The notes under the pieces are model-generated. The model ran no database searches and had not been told where the DNA came from. It saw only the letters and a program-made list of their open reading frames with translations. 10,657 bases of DNA, taken from JBBSHJ01 sp038253135. GTDB taxonomy: Bacteria > Actinomycetota > Actinomycetes > Mycobacteriales > QHCD01. Shown here piece by piece: positions 6,302 through 10,657 of the stretch (position 1 is its first letter; each line of letters begins with the position of its first letter). The stretch is taken from assembly GCA_038253135.1 (NCBI GenBank), contig JBBSHJ010000106.1:1-10657 (forward strand), given 5' to 3'. The position numbers and the translations under genes were made by a program.

Positions 6302-8152
6302 ATGACTAATTCTGCTGCTCCCACCGGTGCGGCCGGCGGTGCGAACGAGTCGACCTGCCCCCGGCCGGAGTACCCACGGCCGCAGTTCGTGCGCGCCGAT
6401 TGGCTCAATCTCAACGGCGAATGGCAGTTCGAGAGCGACCGGTCCGATTCGGGTCTCGAGCGGGGTCTGCGCGATCGCGAGCTGAGCCAACGGATCACGG
6501 TGCCCTTCTGCCCGGAGTCCGAGCTCTCGGGGATCGAGGACGTCGATTTCCACCATGCGGTCTGGTACCGCCGGACGGTGCGGATCCCGGAGTCGTGGTC
6601 GGACCGCCGGGTGCTGTTGCATTTCCAGGCCGTCGACTACGACACGACGGTGTGGGTCGACGGCGTCGAGGTCGGCCGCCACCGCGGTGGTTTCACCCCG
6701 TTCACATGCGATCTCGGCTCGCGCAGCGGCACGGTGACCATCGTCCTGCGGGCGCGGGATCCGCGATCGGCGCCGCAAGCACGGGGGAAGCAGTCCCGCC
6801 GGTACGCGAATTACGCCTGTGTCTACACGCGTACGACGGGCATCTGGCAGACCGTCTGGCTGGAGCCCGTGCCCGATGTCTCCCTGCGTCGGACCCGCAT
6901 CACTCCGGATCTGGCCGGATCGACGTTTCACCTACAGCAGCCGATAACGGCGAACCGGCCCGGCTGGACGGTGCGCGCGACGCTCGCGGATGCGGACGGC
7001 AGGAAGGTTGCGACCGCTTCGGTCCGGGCCGATCTCGATCTCGCGCCGAGGCTTGGCCTCCCCGTGCCGGCCGAGTCCGCCCGTGTGTGGGGTCCCGGCG
7101 ACCCGCACCTCTACGGCATCACCGTCGAGCTGGTCGATGAGACCGGCGCCGTCCGGGACAGCGCACGGACCTACGGCGGGCTGCGCTCGGTCACCGTCGA
7201 CGGTCAGGCCATCCGCATCAACGGCGAACCCGTCTTCCAGCGGCTCGTGCTCGATCAGGGCTATTACCCCGACGGCGTGATGACGGCGCCGTCAGACGAT
7301 GCACTCGTCGAGGACATCGAGCTGTCGATCGCCGCCGGATTCAATGGTGCGCGCCTGCACCAGAAGGTGTTCGAGGAGCGGTTTCTCTACCACGCCGACC
7401 GGCTCGGCTACCTCGTGTGGGGCGAATTCGCGGACTGGGGTTCAGATCTTGCCGAAATCCCCGGCACCGGTCTTTACGACGACAATCAGCGACCCGATCC
7501 GTCGTACGTGCAGCAGTGGCTCGAGGCGCTCGAGCGTGACTATTCCCATCCGTCGATCATCGGCTGGTGCCCGCTGAACGAGACGCGGCAGGAAATCGGC
7601 GATCACATCACGACGCTCGATGACGTCACCCGCGCGATGTTCCTCGCCACCAAGGCCATGGACACGACGCGTCCGGTCCTCGACGCGTCCGGCTATTCCC
7701 ATCGCGTGCCGGAGACCGACGTCTATGACTCGCACAATTACGAGCAGGATCCGCAGAGATTCGCCGAAGCGATGTCGGGTCTCGCCAACGGGACGCCGTA
7801 CACCAACGCCACGGAAGGCGAGCACCCCCACTCCTGGTCGCTGCCCTACTCCGGGCAGCCGTATTTCTGCAGTGAATTCGGCGGGATTTGGTGGAGCCCC
7901 GGCGTCAAGGATGACGAGGACTCGTGGGGGTACGGCGTCCGCCCGGGGTCGGCGGATGCGTTCTACGAGCGGTTCGAGGGGCTCGTGTCGGTGCTCCTCG
8001 GCGACCCGAGGATGTTCGGCTACTGCTACACGCAGCTGACCGACGTGCACCAGGAGCAGAACGGCGTCTACAGGTTCGACCGCTCGTCGAAGCTGGACGT
8101 CAAGCGGCTCAACGCCGCGCAGACCCGTCCGGCGGCTTTCGAGAAGGCCTGA
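6302..8152 (+). CDS. Glycoside hydrolase family 2 enzyme (cytoplasmic)
   Basis: This 616-residue protein has the GH2 order: a jelly-roll sugar-binding domain (about 25-190, with LNGEWQFE, VWYRRTV and YDTTVWVDGVEVGRHRGGFT), an immunoglobulin-like domain (about 191-300), and a TIM barrel from INGEPVFQR (306-314). The acid/base is probably Glu427 in PLNET and the nucleophile Glu525 in CSEFGG. GARLHQKVFE (349-358) and GYLVWGEF are typical barrel strands. There is no signal peptide, so it acts on imported sugars. It is far shorter than LacZ (about 1,020) and near beta-glucuronidase in size, but the NxK uronate motif of glucuronidases seems absent: the matching stretch reads EQNGVYRFDR (585-594). 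That leaves beta-galactosidase or another exo-glycosidase. The ATG at 6302 has a GGAG 12 nt upstream; an in-frame ATG at 6143 would overlap the divergent gene's start. It is transcribed away from the binding-protein cluster. Confidence 0.9.
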   Translation: MTNSAAPTGAAGGANESTCPRPEYPRPQFVRADWLNLNGEWQFESDRSDSGLERGLRDRELSQRITVPFCPESELSGIEDVDFHHAVWYRRTVRIPESWSDRRVLLHFQAVDYDTTVWVDGVEVGRHRGGFTPFTCDLGSRSGTVTIVLRARDPRSAPQARGKQSRRYANYACVYTRTTGIWQTVWLEPVPDVSLRRTRITPDLAGSTFHLQQPITANRPGWTVRATLADADGRKVATASVRADLDLAPRLGLPVPAESARVWGPGDPHLYGITVELVDETGAVRDSARTYGGLRSVTVDGQAIRINGEPVFQRLVLDQGYYPDGVMTAPSDDALVEDIELSIAAGFNGARLHQKVFEERFLYHADRLGYLVWGEFADWGSDLAEIPGTGLYDDNQRPDPSYVQQWLEALERDYSHPSIIGWCPLNETRQEIGDHITTLDDVTRAMFLATKAMDTTRPVLDASGYSHRVPETDVYDSHNYEQDPQRFAEAMSGLANGTPYTNATEGEHPHSWSLPYSGQPYFCSEFGGIWWSPGVKDDEDSWGYGVRPGSADAFYERFEGLVSVLLGDPRMFGYCYTQLTDVHQEQNGVYRFDRSSKLDVKRLNAAQTRPAAFEKA

Positions 8153-8186
8153 TCCGGCGCAGCCAGGATTCTGGTGGTCGGCCGAG

Positions 8187-8208
8187 CGCCGGACATTCGG
8201 ACCCGGCG
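8187..8208 (+). terminator. Candidate terminator hairpin of the GH2 gene
   Basis: CGCCGG (8187-8192) and CCGGCG (8203-8208) pair perfectly over a 10-nt loop, starting 34 nt after the GH2 stop. There is no T-tract. A second short hairpin follows at 8235-8249, so the two may act together. Confidence 0.3.
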
Positions 8209-8234
8209 GCATCCCGAGTCAGCCTTGTGGTTGG

Positions 8235-8249
8235 TCGACCTCGGGTCGA
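8235..8249. terminator. Short hairpin in the convergent region
   Basis: TCGACC (8235-8240), a TCG loop and GGTCGA (8244-8249) form a perfect 6-bp stem. It is symmetrical enough to act on either strand and may belong to a two-way terminator zone between the converging genes. Confidence 0.3.
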
Positions 8250-8315
8250 ATTCCGACGGATCTATTTGGACAAGCCGCGGAGCCAGGGTCCGGAGCGGCG
8301 AGCGGACGGCCGGGG

Positions 8316-8381
8316 CTGGAACAGAGGGTGCGGGACCTCGAGGCGCGGATCGACCGGATCGAGCACGGTCGGGCCGGTTAG
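8316..8381 (+). other. Possible coiled-coil C-terminal remnant of a lost gene
   Basis: One plus frame reads LEQRVRDLEARIDRIEHGRAG and then TAG at 8379-8381. Leu1, Val5, Leu8, Ile12 and Ile15 follow the 4-3 spacing of a coiled coil, and most codons end in G or C. Upstream the frame is open but has no ATG, GTG or TTG in the intergenic stretch, so it is not an intact gene. It could be a decayed gene tail or chance in GC-rich DNA. Confidence 0.2.
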
Positions 8382-8410
8382 CCGAGGTAGGCCGGCTCAG
8401 GCGGGGCGTC

Positions 8411-8424
8411 CGACCCGCGGGTCG
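8411..8424 (-). terminator. Palindrome after the dehydrogenase gene
   Basis: CGACCCGCGGGTCG is a perfect 14-bp palindrome 13 bp past the dehydrogenase stop. As RNA it could form a 5-bp stem with a CGCG loop. There is no T-tract, so the terminator role is weak and rests mostly on position. Confidence 0.3.
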
Positions 8425-8437
8425 AGCGACCGTCCGG

Positions 8438-9217
8438 CTAGAGGCCCACGCTGCCCTGCATGATGCCGCCGTCGACGAAGAGCGAGGTGGCGGTCAGGTA
8501 GCCGGCCTGATCGGAGCAGAGGAAGGCGACGACGCCGGCGATCTCGTCGGGCTCGGCCATCCGTCCCAGTGGGATGGCCGCACCGAGAGCCTTCATCTTC
8601 GCGGGGTCTTCCATCGTCGACTCGTTGATCGGCGTGGCGACGGCGCCCGGTCCGAGGTTGATGACGCGTACGCCGTGCTGGCCGAGCTCGACCCCGGCCG
8701 TGCGGGCCAGCATCTTGATGCCGCCCTTGGAGACGCAGTAGGCCACGTTGCCGGGCATCGGCCACTCCTCGTGCACGGAGGAGATGTTGATGACCAAGCC
8801 GCCGCCGCCCTGCGCGATGAACTGATGCGCGGCGTACTGGATCCCGAAGAACGCGCTCTTCAGGTTGACGGCCATGACCTTGTCGAAATCGGCCTCGGTC
8901 GTGTCGAGAATCGACGTCCGGGTCTCGATTCCGGCATTGTTCACCATCACGTCGAGCCGGCCGAAACGCTCCACCGCCGAGGACACCAGCCGGTGCACGT
9001 CCGCGCACGACGAGACGTCGGCCTTGACGGCCAGGGCATTTCCGCCCGAGTCCTTGATCTGCGCGACGAGCGTTTCGGCATCCCCGGGGTGGGCGACATA
9101 GTCGATGACGACGCTGGCACCGGCCGCGGCTACGGCCGTCGCGATCGCCGCGCCGATTCCGCTGTTTCCACCGGTGACGATGATGGTCTTGCCGTCGAGA
9201 GTCCGATTGTGAGTCAT
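8438..9217 (-). CDS. SDR oxidoreductase, glucose 1-dehydrogenase-like
   Basis: This 259-residue classical short-chain dehydrogenase has a TGGNSGIG nucleotide-binding loop (15-22), NNAG (93-96), and the catalytic set Ser147, Tyr160 and Lys164 (YCVSK). The stretch INISSVHEEWPMPG (143-156), the SKGG after the active site, and GPGAVATPIN (189-198) closely follow Bacillus glucose 1-dehydrogenases (from memory INMSSVHE, IPWP and GPGAINTPIN), which oxidise beta-D-glucose to gluconolactone with NAD(P). Here VVIDYV replaces the VVNYRS-type end of the second strand, so the Arg that helps bind NADP phosphate seems missing. I chose the ATG at 9217, which has AGGAG 11 nt upstream; an in-frame ATG at 9247 has no clear ribosome site and abuts a hairpin. 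It follows the beta-galactosidase gene by 60 bp on the same strand, so galactose or glucose is a plausible substrate, not proven. Confidence 0.9.
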   Translation of the reverse strand: MTHNRTLDGKTIIVTGGNSGIGAAIATAVAAAGASVVIDYVAHPGDAETLVAQIKDSGGNALAVKADVSSCADVHRLVSSAVERFGRLDVMVNNAGIETRTSILDTTEADFDKVMAVNLKSAFFGIQYAAHQFIAQGGGGLVINISSVHEEWPMPGNVAYCVSKGGIKMLARTAGVELGQHGVRVINLGPGAVATPINESTMEDPAKMKALGAAIPLGRMAEPDEIAGVVAFLCSDQAGYLTATSLFVDGGIMQGSVGL

Positions 9218-9228
9218 CCTGCCCAGAT

Positions 9229-9233
9229 CTCCT
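9229..9233 (-). promoter_or_regulatory. Ribosome binding site deciding the dehydrogenase start
   Basis: AGGAG on the minus strand is 11 nt before the ATG at 9217. No comparable site precedes the alternative ATG at 9247, so the shorter form is preferred. Confidence 0.5.
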
Positions 9234-9247
9234 GTCTCGTTAGCCAT

Positions 9248-9271
9248 TGGCCCGGACGGCCGCGCGGGCCA
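9248..9271 (-). terminator. Hairpin between beta-galactosidase and dehydrogenase genes
   Basis: TGGCCCG (9248-9254) and CGGGCCA (9265-9271) form a perfect 7-bp stem over a 10-nt GC-rich loop. It lies in the 60-bp gap after the beta-galactosidase stop. With no T-tract it may be an attenuator or an mRNA-stabilising stem. Its dimensions match those of the stem at 3349-3372. Confidence 0.4.
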
Positions 9272-9277
9272 CGCCGT

Positions 9278-10657
9278 TCAGCGACGGTGCACGATTCCGG
9301 GATCATCGCCGGCCGCCAGCGGGATCAGCCGGTAGGACAGCTCGTGCCGTCCGGCCGGCATCCGGTAGCGCTCCAGGGTGTCGGGACCGCAGCTGGCACC
9401 GCCGAGGCCACGCTGGGCCACGTCGACCGAGAGATAGATCGCATCATCGCGAACGACGTCGGTCGTGTGCCGCGCCTGCCAGAGCGTCTCGTCCGCATAG
9501 TGAGACGCTTTGGCCTGGAGAGTAGGGGCGGCGCTCAACAGCAATCCGCTGCCGTCCGTGTCCTGCAGCGCGAGCCAACGCACGTCGGTGAGGTTGCCGT
9601 GCTCCTGCGGCATCACGTACGGAACGTACTGCGCCTCCACCGTCGAGGAGTAGCGGCCCAGGGGCGTGCTCGCGACGCGGTCGGCGTACGACTCGTGCGG
9701 GCCGCGCCCGAACCACGTCAGCCGCTCCAGCCGCTCCGGCAGCGTCCACAGCCCGCCGAGCCGCGGCAGGTCGGCCAGCGCGTCGTCGACGTCGAAGACC
9801 TCGTGCACGTGCGCGGTGCCGTGCCCGTCGATCCGCACGGTACGACGGCTGCGCACCGCCGCGCCCTGCTCGGTTGTCGTGATCAGCTGCTCCGACTCGA
9901 TCACCACGATGCCGTCACGGACGGCGATCTGGACATCGATCAGGTCGGCCCTGGCGGTATCCAGCCCGAGATCGACCCACCGGGTCAGTGTCGAGCGGTG
10001 GGCGGTGAGCCTCGGGTCATCACGATGATCCAGCCAGAGCCGGATGCCGTCGTTGTCGGTCGGGGCGCGCCACACCCGCGGCTCCGGGCCGGCGGTGACG
10101 AGCTCCTCGCCGCCGGCCGTCCACCGGCGCAGTTGGCCGCCGGTCCGGTCGATCTGGACCGATCCGCTCGCCGAGCGTACGGCGTCGCCCGTCAGGGTCG
10201 CCTGCAGGCCCGGCGGATCGGGCGCCGGTCCGCCGCTCGGCGCGGTCACGATCGGTACCTGCGATACCCCGAGGTCGTGCGCGGGACCGAGGAGAGGTAC
10301 GTCGCGTCGGTCGATGAAGTGCAGCGTCAGCACGGCTTCCTGGCCGGGTCGTAGGACCGGCTCGGTGAACGGCACGGTGACGGTCTCGCACTCGCCGGGA
10401 GCCGTCGTCACGGGCGCCAGCGTGCCGTGCTGTTCGACGGCGCCGTCGACCTCGACCGCCCAGCGGACCGAGACGTGGGACAGGTCCAGGAAGTCGTACC
10501 GGTTGGCGAGCAGCAACCGGTGGTCGGCGATGCTGGCATCGATCGCGATGACGGGGGCGTAGACCTGTTTCGCCTCGAAGACCGCCGGGTGCGGACTCCG
10601 GTCCGGCCAGAAAAGCCCGTCGCAGACGAAGTTGCCGTCGTTCGGCTCGTCGCCGAA
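9278..10657 (-). CDS. LacZ-type beta-galactosidase, C-terminal part (5' end outside window)
   Basis: The frame is open from the right window edge and gives 459 C-terminal residues of a large GH2 beta-galactosidase, which hydrolyses terminal beta-galactosides such as lactose. The edge begins FGDEPNDGNFVCDGLF, then PDRSPHPAVFEAKQVYAPV, matching the end of the LacZ barrel (FGDTPND and RTPHPALTEAK in E. coli). An immunoglobulin-like domain follows (about 40-140), then the C-terminal beta-sandwich (Bgal_small_N) from about 165, with RAPTDNDGI (197-205), WFGRGPHESYADR, YVPYVMPQEHGN and GLGGASCGPDTL. E. coli has Trp999 near this last motif; here it reads CGPD. The catalytic glutamates lie upstream, outside the window. 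No signal peptide can be judged. The dehydrogenase gene follows on the same strand, probably co-transcribed. This is a large-family member distinct from the shorter GH2 enzyme at 6302-8152. Confidence 0.93.
   Translation of the reverse strand, partial: FGDEPNDGNFVCDGLFWPDRSPHPAVFEAKQVYAPVIAIDASIADHRLLLANRYDFLDLSHVSVRWAVEVDGAVEQHGTLAPVTTAPGECETVTVPFTEPVLRPGQEAVLTLHFIDRRDVPLLGPAHDLGVSQVPIVTAPSGGPAPDPPGLQATLTGDAVRSASGSVQIDRTGGQLRRWTAGGEELVTAGPEPRVWRAPTDNDGIRLWLDHRDDPRLTAHRSTLTRWVDLGLDTARADLIDVQIAVRDGIVVIESEQLITTTEQGAAVRSRRTVRIDGHGTAHVHEVFDVDDALADLPRLGGLWTLPERLERLTWFGRGPHESYADRVASTPLGRYSSTVEAQYVPYVMPQEHGNLTDVRWLALQDTDGSGLLLSAAPTLQAKASHYADETLWQARHTTDVVRDDAIYLSVDVAQRGLGGASCGPDTLERYRMPAGRHELSYRLIPLAAGDDPGIVHRR

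Larger units (their letters stand above)
8153..8437. other. Convergent non-coding stretch
   Basis: These 285 bp lie between the ends of the converging GH2 and dehydrogenase genes. All three plus frames are largely open, but this is expected at such GC content and none shows a start with a ribosome site. It contains several hairpins and one short coiled-coil-like reading, all listed separately. I see no RNA gene or mobile-element end. Confidence 0.6.

Noticed and set aside
5145..6305. A 386-residue plus-strand frame across the broken binding-protein gene
   Set aside because: The minus-strand paralogue explains this region fully. The frame has no motif and only continues through the antisense of a known gene.
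9218..9247. A ten-residue longer dehydrogenase starting at 9247
   Set aside because: There is no ribosome site before it and it abuts a hairpin, whereas AGGAG precedes the ATG at 9217. It is not fully excluded.
8174..10354. A 726-residue open frame on the plus strand
   Set aside because: It lies opposite the dehydrogenase and beta-galactosidase genes, which have clear family motifs. Its sequence is Arg/Asp/Gly-rich with no recognisable domain, as expected for an antisense frame in GC-rich DNA.
1..10657. CRISPR arrays, tRNA or rRNA genes, insertion sequences, phage attachment sites
   Set aside because: I saw no regularly spaced repeats, no cloverleaf with a T-loop consensus, no transposase-like frame and no terminal inverted repeats with target duplications. 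I could not run covariance or profile searches.

Overview
The window looks like chromosomal DNA from a high-GC Gram-positive bacterium (Actinomycetota). The DNA is very GC-rich throughout and codon third positions are almost always G or C. Binding proteins and one enzyme carry twin-arginine signals, and a sugar ABC importer is present without its own ATPase, as is usual where a shared MsiK-type ATPase serves many sugar systems. I cannot name the genus. The theme is uptake and breakdown of a glycoside, most likely a beta-galactoside.

Layout. Positions 1-105 hold the 3' end of a plus-strand gene, cut by the window edge. Facing it on the minus strand is a transport unit, read from right to left: sugar-binding lipoprotein (3416-4678), first permease (2362-3321), second permease (1425-2369, overlapping the first by 8 bp), and a Tat-exported aldose 1-epimerase (129-1352). 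The unit starts in a 223-bp gap holding a perfect LacI-style palindrome next to a weak promoter. Upstream, also on the minus strand, is a paralogous binding-protein gene (4902-6152), broken by one in-frame TAA and followed by a terminator-like hairpin. A 149-bp divergent region separates it from a plus-strand cytoplasmic GH2 glycosidase (6302-8152). Positions 8153-8437 are a convergent non-coding stretch. The right end is a second minus-strand unit: the C-terminal part of a LacZ-type beta-galactosidase (9278 to past the window edge), then a glucose-1-dehydrogenase-like short-chain dehydrogenase (8438-9217).

How it fits together (inference). The lipoprotein would capture an oligosaccharide and the two permeases import it, powered by an ATPase encoded elsewhere. 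The two GH2 enzymes would release monosaccharides inside the cell. The epimerase interconverts aldose anomers outside the membrane, while the dehydrogenase family oxidises beta-aldoses to lactones. A LacI-family repressor, not in the window, probably controls the transport unit.

The most notable points are the nonsense codon in an otherwise intact duplicate binding protein, the strong operator palindrome, GC-rich hairpins in three gaps between successive minus-strand genes, and a GH2 enzyme whose exact substrate is not evident. I see no CRISPR array, tRNA, rRNA, insertion sequence or clearly novel multi-gene system.
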